A stretch of DNA of 18,247 bases, taken from Suttonella ornithocola. Lineage in GTDB: Bacteria > Pseudomonadota > Gammaproteobacteria > Cardiobacteriales > Cardiobacteriaceae. The position numbers and the translations under genes were made by a program. Positions 5,179 through 13,536 of this stretch are shown in pieces (the stretch's first letter is position 1; every line of letters starts with the position of its first letter). A model generated the notes under the pieces. The model saw nothing but the letters and a program-made list of their open reading frames with translations. It searched no databases and was not told the DNA's origin. Location: the NCBI RefSeq assembly GCF_001889065.1, contig NZ_LWHB01000013.1, positions 1 to 18,247 on the forward strand. Reading direction: 5' to 3'.

Positions 5179-7821
5179 ATGAGTGAATTACGAGTTGTTC
5201 GATTAGCAGATTATCGCCCACCGGCATTTACTGTTCGTCATCATGAGCTACAGTTTTGCTTAAATGACAAAACGGTTCGCGTGTGCCATCAGCAGCAATT
5301 TGAACGAATTCAACCTAAAACAGATGAAAGTGGTTGGTCGATAGAACCAGAAAAAGACCTTGTTTTAAATGGTGAGCAGCTTGATTTACAAAGTATTGCT
5401 ATAGATGGTCGTAAGCTGAGTGAAGAAGAATATCGCTATGAAGATAATTTGCTAACGGTTTTTAATGTTCCTGATGTATTTAGGTTAGAAACCGAAGTGG
5501 TTCTCCAACCTGAGAAAAATCTAGAGCTTTCAGGACTATACCGCTCCAATGGTATTTATTGCACACAATGTGAGGCACAAGGCTTCAGACGGATTTCTTT
5601 TACACTTGATCGTCCAGATGTTTTAGCGACTTATCGTGTGCGGATTGAGGGCAATAAAGCGGATAACCCAGTTATGCTCTCTAATGGAAATTTAGAGCAG
5701 CATGGCGATATCGGTGAAAATCGCTATTATGCTCAATGGTATGACCCTCATCCCAAACCATGTTATCTTTTTGCATTAGTTTCGGGCAAGCTCTCTCAAG
5801 TAAGCCGTCGGATTACAACGCCTAAAGGCAAAAAGGTAGAGTTAAGAATTTATACGGAAGCCAGCTTCATTGCGCAAACAGATTACGCGATGCAGGCGCT
5901 AGTAGATTCTTTTGTGTGGGATGAAAAGCGCTTCAATTTATCTTACGACCTAAATCGTTTTAATTTGGTTGCTATTAGCGACTTTAATATGGGTGCAATG
6001 GAAAATAAATCGCTCAATATTTTTAATACAAAGTATGTTTTAGCCAATACTGACACAGCAACTGACGCAGATTTCTTAGGCGTACAAGCCGTGATCGGGC
6101 ACGAATATTTCCATAACTGGACGGGAAATCGTATTACTTGCCGCGATTGGTTCCAACTGTCTTTAAAAGAAGGGCTTACGGTTTTCCGTGACCAAGAGTT
6201 TTCTGCTGACTTAAATGAAAGAGATTTAGAACGTATTAAAAATGTCAATATTTTGCGACGTGTACAATTCCCAGAAGACGGCGGACCAATGCGCCATCCT
6301 GTTCAGCCACAAGAGTATGCCGCTATTGATAATTTTTACACTGCAACCGTTTATGAAAAAGGCGCAGAAATTATCCGGATGTATCACACCATTATTGGTG
6401 AAGAAGCTTTCCAAAAAGGAATGGCGCTTTATGTAGAGCGTCATGATGGGCAAGCTGTACGGATTGAGGATTTTGCACAATGTATGGAAGATGCTTCTGG
6501 CTATCCATTCACTCAACAATTCTTTGATTGGTACACTACCGCAGGTACACCAAAAGTTACTTTTACCGCTTCATATAATCAACATGAAGGCAGCCTAACT
6601 TTAGCCGCAGGACAAGATACTTCTGCTGTTGAACCCGCTCGCCCTTTGGTTATTCCTATTCAGGTCGCTTTGATTTCTCCTAACGGTCGCCAATATCGCT
6701 TCGAAGATGGTCAATACACCAAACTTTTAATTTTAGATCAAAAAAGAGGTAGCTGGACATTTGATCATGCAGATGAAGATTTAATCCCTGTTTTAATGAT
6801 GGGATATTCTGCACCAGTTTATTATCAACATCAGTACAGCGATGATGAATTAAGCGTCGTCGTAGAGCATGCGCCAGATGGCTTTGCTCGATTTGAAGCG
6901 ATGCAAACTGGCTATCGCCGTTTGTTTTTAACTGCCTTTAATGAGCCAAGAAAAACCAAAGATCATGCTAAAGGTGTTGCTGATAGAATGCTCGGTATCT
7001 TAGAAAATGAGAAACGCAGTCCAGCAGAAAAAGCGCTCCTCTTAACGTTACCTAGCTTAGAAAGTTTATTACCTTATCTACCAACGCCTATTGATATGGA
7101 TCGCGCTATTGAAGCGTATGAACGTATTGAACGCATCGTTGCATTGAAAATGCGACGCGCTTGGGCAGATTATCTAGAAAATGATAGAGAGCCTACTCAG
7201 CCAAAATATAGTGTAAAAGATGCGGGGATTCGTGCATTACGCGGGGTTGCTTTGAAATATTTAGCCATTTTTGAAGATGAAGCTTTCCGCGAAAAGCTTG
7301 ACCAATATTATCAGCAAGCCAATAATATGACTGAGCGAATGAATGCTTTAGAGGCGCTGAATTTGCGCACCGACAAACATCGCGAACAAGCGCTTGCTGA
7401 TTTTAACCAACGATTTGCTGATCAACCTTTAGTCATTGATAAATGGTTTGCGCTTCAAGCAAAAGATCATTCAGAAGATGCTTTAAGCCGTATCGCTGCA
7501 TTGACTGAACGAGACGATTATCAAGTAACCAATCCTAATCGTTTTAGGGCGTTAATCGGTAGTCTGATGCAGGCGAATCCTAATATTTTTCACCAAAAAG
7601 ATGGAGAAGGTTATCGATTTGTTTGCCGACAAATTCGTCGTGTTCTCTTATTAAATCCGCAATTAGCTGCGCGATTATTGGGTGGATTTGCCATTGTTAG
7701 CCAACTAGATGATGCTAGAAAAGCCATTGTTCGTAGTGAACTTAATAGCCTACTTACCGTAGAAAATATTAGTACGGACGTTCGCGAAGTTTTAGAACGC
7801 ATACTTGCTGGACTCTCATGA
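5179..7821 (+). CDS. pepN: Aminopeptidase N (M1 family zinc metallopeptidase)
   Basis: Removes N-terminal amino acids from peptides in the cytoplasm during the last steps of protein breakdown. The 880-aa length matches gammaproteobacterial PepN. The exopeptidase signature GAMEN is at residues 272-276. The zinc site HEYFH is at 308-312, with the third ligand Glu 331 in LKEGLTVF, 18 residues after the second His. Flanking blocks such as CTQCEAQGFRRI and NNFYTATVYEKGAEIIRM are typical of the family. The C-terminal half is the helical DUF3458-type region. The start has GGAG 7 nt upstream. The last bases overlap the relA start in CATGA, implying translational coupling. All catalytic residues are intact. 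Confidence 0.97.
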   Translation: MSELRVVRLADYRPPAFTVRHHELQFCLNDKTVRVCHQQQFERIQPKTDESGWSIEPEKDLVLNGEQLDLQSIAIDGRKLSEEEYRYEDNLLTVFNVPDVFRLETEVVLQPEKNLELSGLYRSNGIYCTQCEAQGFRRISFTLDRPDVLATYRVRIEGNKADNPVMLSNGNLEQHGDIGENRYYAQWYDPHPKPCYLFALVSGKLSQVSRRITTPKGKKVELRIYTEASFIAQTDYAMQALVDSFVWDEKRFNLSYDLNRFNLVAISDFNMGAMENKSLNIFNTKYVLANTDTATDADFLGVQAVIGHEYFHNWTGNRITCRDWFQLSLKEGLTVFRDQEFSADLNERDLERIKNVNILRRVQFPEDGGPMRHPVQPQEYAAIDNFYTATVYEKGAEIIRMYHTIIGEEAFQKGMALYVERHDGQAVRIEDFAQCMEDASGYPFTQQFFDWYTTAGTPKVTFTASYNQHEGSLTLAAGQDTSAVEPARPLVIPIQVALISPNGRQYRFEDGQYTKLLILDQKRGSWTFDHADEDLIPVLMMGYSAPVYYQHQYSDDELSVVVEHAPDGFARFEAMQTGYRRLFLTAFNEPRKTKDHAKGVADRMLGILENEKRSPAEKALLLTLPSLESLLPYLPTPIDMDRAIEAYERIERIVALKMRRAWADYLENDREPTQPKYSVKDAGIRALRGVALKYLAIFEDEAFREKLDQYYQQANNMTERMNALEALNLRTDKHREQALADFNQRFADQPLVIDKWFALQAKDHSEDALSRIAALTERDDYQVTNPNRFRALIGSLMQANPNIFHQKDGEGYRFVCRQIRRVLLLNPQLAARLLGGFAIVSQLDDARKAIVRSELNSLLTVENISTDVREVLERILAGLS

Positions 7822-9980
7822 CATCTGTAATCGCTTATCCATCATGGCTACCCGGACAAGATATTTATCCAGATAGTCAAGCGCGGGTACTTATTGAAAG
7901 TGCGTTTACACTTGCTTTTCCTGATGGACAAGCGGATCGACGTAGTGAGATGTTAACGCGTTTATTGGTGGAGCTACGAAGTGATGCGACCTTAGTTGCG
8001 GCAGGATTATTGGTTGGACGCTATCGCCAAGAAGCGATTAAAGCAGAAGATATTAAAGAAACTTGTGGGGAAACACTTTACCAGCTCTTACAAGGATTAG
8101 ATGCCCTCGCGCTAATTGATAACTTACATGAAAGAGAAAAAAGCGACTTAGAACAGCTTCGTAAGATGCTACTTGCCATGGCTAGCGATATGCGTGCTGT
8201 TATTCTAAAGCTTGCCTTACAAGTCGTCGCCATGCGTTGCATGAATGATTATAGTAACGCAGAGCAGCAAAGACTTGCTCTACAAACCCGCGATCTTTTT
8301 TCTCCTTTAGCAAACCGATTAGGTATTGCACAATTAAAATGGGAATTAGAAGACAGCGCTTTAAGAGTATTAGAGCCAGATATTTATCAAGAATTATCAG
8401 ATGCTTTAGAAGAAAAACGCGTTGATAGAGAGCGTTATATTACTCGAATCATTGCGCAGCTAGAATATGCTTTAAAAAAGGCAGACATTCCTATCAATCG
8501 CATTTATGGGCGTGTCAAACACATTAACTCTATCTATTTAAAAATGAAGCGTAAAAAATTACGCTTTGAACAAGTCAATGATATTCGAGCGGTTCGGGTA
8601 GAAGTAGAAACAGAAGAACAATGTTATCAGGCGCTCTCTATTGTCAATGACCTCTGGCAACCTGTCCCCGAAGAATTCGATGACTACATCGCCAACCCTA
8701 AAGCAAACGGCTATCAATCACTACATAGCACGTTAATTGGTCCAGAAAACCGTATGCTTGAAGTGCAAATTCGTACTCGCTCAATGCATGAACGTGCTGA
8801 ATTGGGGGTCGCTGCTCACTGGAAATACAAAGAAAAAGGCGTTCGCCATAGCAAACAATTTGAGCAACAAATTGAATGGCTCAGACGGATGCTAGAAGGC
8901 AAAGGAGATGCGGGGCGAGGAGATGTTATTTTCGATGAGTTCCGTAACGAAGCTTTCCGCGATCGCGTCTATGCGGTTACCCCACAAGGGCGCGTGGTAG
9001 ATTTACCAGAAGGTGCGACCCCTCTTGATTTCGCTTACCATGTTCATACACAACTTGGACATCGCTGCAAAGGCGCAAAAATTAACGGACAAATCGTACC
9101 CCTAACCACGGCTTTAAAAAATGGGGATACTGTTGAGATTCTTACGCAAAAAAATGCTAATCCTAGCTTAGATTGGCTATCTGAGCACTTAGGCTATTTA
9201 CAAAGTGGGCGGGCGAAAGCAAAAGTTCGTAGCTACTTCAAAAAACAGGCAAAAGAAAAAAGCATTGAGCTAGGCAAAGAAATGCTTACTCGAGAGTTAA
9301 GACGATTAACGCTTAGTGCCGGAAGCCCTGCCGAAATGGTGGAAATCGCCAAACGATTTAATGTGCATAGTGAAAATGACCTATATTCCGTCATTGGCTT
9401 TGGTGATATTGGAGTACTAACCGTTGCGCATGAAATCGCTGCACGTCGTCAAGCTCAACAACAACCAGAGCAACCTAGCTTAGATGAACGCTTGGCACGT
9501 ATTCCTGTTAAAGCTGCTCGTCGCGCTAAAAGACAAAATATTGAAGTCGATGGCGTAGATGATTTAATGGTCAACTTTGCCACTTGCTGCCAACCGATCC
9601 CGCCTGTATTCATCAAAGGCTTTATTACACTTGGTCGAGGCATCAACATTCACCGCGCCGATTGTCCAAATATTGCTCATTTAGGGAAACAACATCCAGA
9701 AAGAATTATCGATGTGCATTGGCGTGACAATAATAGCGGGTTATACCAAATTGAAATTGCGATTTTAGCTTATGACCGTCCACACGTTTTACGAGATATT
9801 AGCCAAGTTTTTGCCAATGAAAGAATTCCTATATTAGAAGTCAAAATGGCACAAAACGATAGAAGTCAATTAGAAGGTCGGTTTACCCTAGAAATTAGCG
9901 ATATGGGACAGCTATCTCGCGTGATTGATCGATTATTACAAGTCAAAGACGTTCAACAAGCTAGCCGTGTACAGCATTAA
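7818..9980 (+). CDS. relA: RelA-type (p)ppGpp synthetase (monofunctional)
   Basis: Makes (p)ppGpp from GTP/GDP and ATP on stalled ribosomes. The 720-aa product shows the long RSH architecture: a degenerate hydrolase region (about 40-200), synthetase domain (about 228-340, with GRVKHINSIYLKMKRK and NPKANGYQSLHST), TGS domain (about 381-445), a conserved CC pair (590-591, ATCCQP) and a C-terminal ACT domain (about 643-718). The HD pair is missing: the segment aligned to 'ALLHD' of SpoT reads GLLVGR (63-68). The synthetase loop reads PEEFDDY, i.e. the EXDD form (286-289) of monofunctional RelA and not RXKD of bifunctional Rel/SpoT. Translation starts inside the pepN stop (ATGA). A separate hydrolase must lie elsewhere, as a strict synthetase alone would be toxic. 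Confidence 0.95.
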   Translation: MTSVIAYPSWLPGQDIYPDSQARVLIESAFTLAFPDGQADRRSEMLTRLLVELRSDATLVAAGLLVGRYRQEAIKAEDIKETCGETLYQLLQGLDALALIDNLHEREKSDLEQLRKMLLAMASDMRAVILKLALQVVAMRCMNDYSNAEQQRLALQTRDLFSPLANRLGIAQLKWELEDSALRVLEPDIYQELSDALEEKRVDRERYITRIIAQLEYALKKADIPINRIYGRVKHINSIYLKMKRKKLRFEQVNDIRAVRVEVETEEQCYQALSIVNDLWQPVPEEFDDYIANPKANGYQSLHSTLIGPENRMLEVQIRTRSMHERAELGVAAHWKYKEKGVRHSKQFEQQIEWLRRMLEGKGDAGRGDVIFDEFRNEAFRDRVYAVTPQGRVVDLPEGATPLDFAYHVHTQLGHRCKGAKINGQIVPLTTALKNGDTVEILTQKNANPSLDWLSEHLGYLQSGRAKAKVRSYFKKQAKEKSIELGKEMLTRELRRLTLSAGSPAEMVEIAKRFNVHSENDLYSVIGFGDIGVLTVAHEIAARRQAQQQPEQPSLDERLARIPVKAARRAKRQNIEVDGVDDLMVNFATCCQPIPPVFIKGFITLGRGINIHRADCPNIAHLGKQHPERIIDVHWRDNNSGLYQIEIAILAYDRPHVLRDISQVFANERIPILEVKMAQNDRSQLEGRFTLEISDMGQLSRVIDRLLQVKDVQQASRVQH

Positions 9981-10010
9981 CATCGCTGATTGCTAAATTA
10001 TTGATAGTCA

Positions 10011-10120
10011 TATAGCTAAATTGAGTTTAGCTTGCATACAAGACGACGAACTACCGATATCACACATTAAGTACGGCAAGACAAACCAATGTTATATGCG
10101 ATGTTAGATGTTTAGCTATA
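10011..10120. repeat. 110-bp inverted-repeat element, MITE/Correia-like
   Basis: The ends are perfect inverted copies: TATAGCTAAA (10011-10020) and TTTAGCTATA (10111-10120), extending to 11 bp with the next base on each side. The inside is also loosely palindromic: GCATA (10034-10038) and TATGC lie at nearly equal distances from the two ends, and AGCTAAA-TTGAG-TTTAGCT (10014-10032) forms a local hairpin. Ends beginning with TATAG next to TA dinucleotides are the hallmark of IS630/Tc1-type mobile miniatures such as the Correia element of Neisseria. No coding frame is evident. Whether it occurs elsewhere in the genome is unknown. Confidence 0.5.
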
Positions 10121-10131
10121 TAACCTCATAT

Positions 10132-10168
10132 AAAATAATAGGAACTTTTATAAAATCCCTATTATTTT
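10132..10168. terminator. AT-rich hairpin between converging relA and binding-protein genes
   Basis: AAAATAATAGG (10132-10142) pairs perfectly with CCTATTATTTT (10158-10168) across a 15-nt loop. The A- and T-rich stem ends give it terminator character in both directions, in keeping with its place between two converging transcripts. Low GC content makes it weak. Confidence 0.4.
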
Positions 10169-10204
10169 GTAAAGCCTATATTTGTCGAGTTTGAAAAGTT
10201 ATGC

Positions 10205-10952
10205 TTAGTTCCCAAAATAAGATTGATACAATTTTTGGTAACTACCATCCTTTTTAGCCACTTCTAATCCGTGATCTATTTTTTCTTTTAAGGTAGTATC
10301 GCCTTTTTTAATAATAAAACCAATATTCCTATCTGCATCCGGCAATGGCAACATTCGATATTTTATTTCTGGATAGCGAACGCCATAGTATTTAGGAATA
10401 AGATCATCAACTACTATCGCATCTGCCCTAGCTTGCCAAACATTCTTTAATACACTAAAAAAAGAATTTGCCGGAATATAAGTCGTATCATTCTGAGAAA
10501 GCTGATCTGCTTTTTCTCTAGATGACTTACTTTCAACATATCCAGTAAAAATCTTGCCTTTGAAATCAGATAGATTTTTGATATCTTTATTTTTTTTCAT
10601 TATCTAAAAAATAGACGACAGATTGAATTTTTACAATTGGCTGCGACATTTCGGCAATTTCTAATCGCTCTGGTGAAATACTGAATGCAGACACAAACAT
10701 ATCAGCCTCTCCATTAGTTATAATCGTTTTCCAATCTTTACGCCGTAAATATCTAAAGTCTATTTGGAAATTTTCTTTTTCGCCAATAAGTTTAATTAAA
10801 TCAATTTCAAAACCTTCTGGCTCACCATTATCATTTTTAAATTCAAATGGCGGATAAGTAGGGTCTGTTCCTACAATATATTTCTCTTGCGCGAAAGAAA
10901 AAGTCGATACCATCGCTAATAACGCAACCAATAATTTCTTTTTATCATTCAT
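10205..10952 (-). pseudogene. Amino-acid-type periplasmic binding protein (SBP_bac_3), split by a frameshift in an A8 run
   Basis: The N-terminal part (10952 to 10587, 121 codons) has a Sec signal peptide (KKKLLVALLAMVSTFSFA, then QEKY) and the family block VGTDPTYPPFEF; it ends VVYFLDNEKK and a stop. The C-terminal part continues in the next frame from NKDIKNLSDFKGKIF to KLYQSYFGN. The break is at the A8 run on the minus strand (10590-10597): seven As would restore a single frame of about 249 aa, colinear with the intact 250-aa paralogue at 11009. An ATG within the run opens the downstream frame (MKKNKDI), but its product would lack both the signal peptide and the first lobe. No transporter permease or ATPase gene is nearby. 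It could be a true pseudogene, a slippage-tolerant gene or an assembly error. Confidence 0.8.
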
Positions 10953-11008
10953 GATGTTTTACCTTCTCTCTAAATAACAATATGATAAATTAAACCAATT
11001 TCTTCAGA

Positions 11009-11761
11009 TTATATTTTGCCAAAATAGTTTTGGACTAACTGTTGGTATTCTCCTTGTTTTTGCGCTTTTTCAAGTCCATTATTAATTTTTTTCTTCAATG
11101 AAATATTTCCTTTTTTAAGCGCATAGCCAATATATCTTTCCGAATTGGGGAAAGGAATAAATCGATAAGCAATTTGAGGATATTTTTGTCCGTAATATTG
11201 AAAAACCAAATCATCACCTATTGCAGCATCTGCCTCTCCTTTCCATACGCTTTTTAGCGCTAAAAAAATGGTATCTGCTGGCTGATAAAATTGACTGTTT
11301 CCAGATAGCTGAGCGGCATATTGCTCAGTTGTTCCTTCTCCTTTATTGCCTGTAAAAGTTTTTCCTTTTAAGTCGGTGAGCATTTCTAGCGATTGATTAT
11401 TATCTGTATCTAAGAAATAGACGACACGTTGAGTTTGCATAATAGGCAGGGTCATTTCCGCGGAAGCCATTATTTCTGGAGAAATTGTAAAAGCGCCTAA
11501 AAAGATATCAACTTTACCTTTGGTCAGCGCTTCTTGCCAATTTTCTCTCTTTAAATACTGAATCTCGATGGTAAAATTCTCTTCTCTAGCAATGATTTTT
11601 AATACATCCACTTCAAATCCAGATGGCTCACCATTATCATTTTTAAACTCAAAGGGAGGATAAGTTGGGTCAGTTCCTACAATATATTTTTCTTCTTGTC
11701 CAAAGGAAGAAAAAGCTACGAAGAATAACAGATTAACAAATAATTTTTTTCTGTTCATCAT
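11009..11761 (-). CDS. Periplasmic amino-acid-type substrate-binding protein (SBP_bac_3 family)
   Basis: Probably binds a polar or basic amino acid in the periplasm for an ABC importer encoded elsewhere. The 250-aa protein has a Sec signal peptide (NRKKLFVNLLFFVAFSSFG, cleavage likely before QEEKY) and no lipobox Cys, so a soluble periplasmic protein is expected. Family blocks: VGTDPTYPPFEFKNDNGEPS, GFEVDVLKIIA, a second-lobe start at LKGKTFTGNKGEGT, GEADAAIGDDLVF and the C-terminal NGLEKAQKQGEY. The two adjacent ATG codons are preceded by AAGGAA; either may serve. It is a tandem paralogue of the broken gene 56 nt downstream, which it probably co-transcribes with. It diverges from msrAB with only 58 nt between the starts. 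The ligand cannot be told from sequence. Confidence 0.88.
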   Translation of the reverse strand: MMNRKKLFVNLLFFVAFSSFGQEEKYIVGTDPTYPPFEFKNDNGEPSGFEVDVLKIIAREENFTIEIQYLKRENWQEALTKGKVDIFLGAFTISPEIMASAEMTLPIMQTQRVVYFLDTDNNQSLEMLTDLKGKTFTGNKGEGTTEQYAAQLSGNSQFYQPADTIFLALKSVWKGEADAAIGDDLVFQYYGQKYPQIAYRFIPFPNSERYIGYALKKGNISLKKKINNGLEKAQKQGEYQQLVQNYFGKI

Positions 11762-11784
11762 CGTGTTCCTTCGATAAATTTATT

Positions 11785-11820
11785 TAAAATAAATCCCTTT
11801 ATCAAAGGAGATTTATTTTA
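11785..11820 (+). promoter_or_regulatory. Hairpin that sequesters the msrAB ribosome binding site
   Basis: AAATAAATCCCTTT (11787-11800) pairs with AAAGGAGATTTATTT (11804-11818) with a single bulged A and a 3-base loop; two further A-T pairs (11785-11786 with 11819-11820) reach the first base of the msrAB start codon. The whole AAAGGAG ribosome binding site lies in the stem. Such a structure could hold translation off until heat, a protein or a small RNA opens it; as DNA, the dyad could instead be an operator between the divergent promoters. Confidence 0.6.
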
Positions 11821-13355
11821 TGAAAACCTTTTTTCGCCTCTCAGCTGCATTGGTAGCTATTATTACTTTACTCAGCCTTTTTTTACCAACTTCAGCTGAT
11901 TCACCTCATTATAGCAAGGATTCATATATAAATTTTAATAATTTACAAACCACTAACAACCAACCTGCGGAAACTTTTCTCAAATCTAATCAACCAACTT
12001 TGGTTAAATTTTGGGCAAGCTGGTGTCCTTTATGTCTATCTGAACTTGAAGAAACGCATCATTGGCAACAAGCACCCGAATTTAACCATATCAACCTAAT
12101 CACAATTGCGTCTCCTGGTTTTTTAGGCGAACAATCCAAATCTGATTTCCTTAATTGGTTTAAAGGTTTAGATTTTCCTACACCAATAACGGTTTTAGAT
12201 GACGGTAGCAATGCAAAAGCCGCTGGAATTGGCGTCTATCCTAGCTGGGCGGTATTAGATGCTAAAGGTCATTTACAACGCGTTATCAAAGGCAGTATCA
12301 ATCGAGAACAAGCGCTTGCTCTTGCTAAAAATCCTCAAACCAATTTGCAATCTATTAAGCCGCCTCAATATTTTGCGAAAAAGGGCGAAACACAATCGCT
12401 TGAGAACGCTCGTACGATTTATTTGGCAGGTGGCTGTTTTTGGGGTGTTGAAGCCTATTTCCAACGTATTCCAGGCATTATAGATGCTGTATCAGGTTAT
12501 GCGAACGGAAATACAGAACATCCGAGTTATGAAGATGTTATTCGCGGCAGTGGGCATGCAGAAACCGTTAAAGTCACTTACAACCCAGCTCAAATTTCTC
12601 TTGAGCAAGTATTAGCACGATATTTCCGCATTATTGATCCAACCAGTTTAAATAAACAAGGGAATGATAGAGGAATTCAATATCGAACAGGCATTTACTA
12701 TACCAATCCAGCGGATGAAAAAATTATTCGTCAAGCCATTTCTCAGCTACAAACCAAATATCACCGACCTGTTGTGGTGGAAGTAGAGCCGCTCAAACAA
12801 TTCTTTGACGCAGAAGATTATCATCAAGATTACCTGAATAAACATCCAAATGGTTATTGTCATATTGATTTAAACCTTGCCGATGAACCTTTACTGGAAA
12901 CGCAAACCTCCTCCCAATATCAAAAACCAGATCAAGCCACTTTGAAAAAGACGCTAACACGCGACCAATATCGCATTACACAAGAAAATGCGACGGAATA
13001 TGCCTTTAGCCATGCCTATGATCATCTTTTTGAGCCAGGTATTTATGTTGATGTAGTTGGCGGCGCGCCTTTATTCTCTAGCCGAGACAAATACGATAGC
13101 GGTTGCGGTTGGCCAAGTTTTACTCAACCTATTGCAGAAGCGGCTGTTACTGAACACGATGATAATAGCTACAATATGCATCGAATTGAAGTTCGTAGTG
13201 CACAAGCAGATTCGCATTTGGGTCATGTTTTTCCCGATGGACCAAAAGATAAGGGAGGCTTACGCTATTGCATCAATGGCGGTGCATTAAAATTCATTCC
13301 ACTCGCAGAAATGGATAAAGCGGGTTATGGAAAGTGGAAAGCAGCAGTAGAATAA
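11820..13355 (+). CDS. msrAB: Secreted thioredoxin-MsrA-MsrB fusion (methionine sulfoxide reductase, PilB/MsrAB type)
   Basis: Repairs both stereoisomers of methionine sulfoxide in extracytoplasmic proteins. The 511-aa chain starts with a signal peptide or membrane anchor (FFRLSAALVAIITLLSLFLP, residues 4-23). A thioredoxin-like domain carries WASWCPLC (Cys 69 and 72), as in Neisseria PilB, and should recycle the two reductases with electrons from a membrane donor. MsrA follows with GGCFWG (catalytic Cys 206) and GYCH (Cys 347, likely resolving). MsrB has SGCGWPSF (Cys 429) and LRYC (catalytic Cys 484). The zinc-binding CxxC pairs of many MsrB proteins are missing: the first site reads DVVGGAPLF (411-419). 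The start is fixed by AAAGGAG just upstream, which lies in a strong hairpin. It diverges from a periplasmic binding protein gene; a terminator-like stem follows. Confidence 0.95.
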   Translation: MKTFFRLSAALVAIITLLSLFLPTSADSPHYSKDSYINFNNLQTTNNQPAETFLKSNQPTLVKFWASWCPLCLSELEETHHWQQAPEFNHINLITIASPGFLGEQSKSDFLNWFKGLDFPTPITVLDDGSNAKAAGIGVYPSWAVLDAKGHLQRVIKGSINREQALALAKNPQTNLQSIKPPQYFAKKGETQSLENARTIYLAGGCFWGVEAYFQRIPGIIDAVSGYANGNTEHPSYEDVIRGSGHAETVKVTYNPAQISLEQVLARYFRIIDPTSLNKQGNDRGIQYRTGIYYTNPADEKIIRQAISQLQTKYHRPVVVEVEPLKQFFDAEDYHQDYLNKHPNGYCHIDLNLADEPLLETQTSSQYQKPDQATLKKTLTRDQYRITQENATEYAFSHAYDHLFEPGIYVDVVGGAPLFSSRDKYDSGCGWPSFTQPIAEAAVTEHDDNSYNMHRIEVRSAQADSHLGHVFPDGPKDKGGLRYCINGGALKFIPLAEMDKAGYGKWKAAVE

Positions 13356-13368
13356 TGGCGTTGATTAT

Positions 13369-13394
13369 AAGAAGTGATTTTTAAATCATTTCTT
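13369..13394 (+). terminator. Terminator-like stem after msrAB
   Basis: AAGAAGTGATTT and AAATCATTTCTT form a 12-bp stem (one G-U pair in RNA) around a 2-base centre, 13 nt after the msrAB stop. No T-run follows directly, so rho-independent termination would be imperfect; an mRNA-stabilising 3' stem is an alternative. Confidence 0.4.
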
Positions 13395-13438
13395 GATATG
13401 GTTTCCCTTATGTTTTTAAAACCGCTATAGCAGGGCTA

Positions 13439-13518
13439 CCAAAAAATGCATACTTTACTTGAAGATAATATGCTGTTTTCAAAGTGGATATTGAGTTAAC
13501 GTTGTATGCATTTTTTGG
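13439..13518. repeat. 80-bp element with perfect 15-bp inverted ends
   Basis: CCAAAAAATGCATAC (13439-13453) and GTATGCATTTTTTGG (13504-13518) are exact inverted copies separated by 50 bp without coding capacity. The perfect ends suggest a tiny non-autonomous mobile element or a long regulatory stem. No clear target-site duplication is seen. The right arm lies 18 nt before the next gene, so the element probably contributes to its promoter region. Confidence 0.5.
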
Positions 13519-13536
13519 GAAGTTAGTTATACTCTT

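Noticed and set aside
9979..10105. Inverted repeat AACATCGC / GCGATGTT around the 110-bp element
   Set aside because: Only 8 bp, and it crosses rather than nests with the element's terminal repeats, so it is probably chance.
13502..13533. TTGTAT and TATACT as a sigma-70 promoter for the YheT-like gene
   Set aside because: The spacer is 20 nt and the -10 box lies only 4 nt from the ATG; too weak to list as a promoter.
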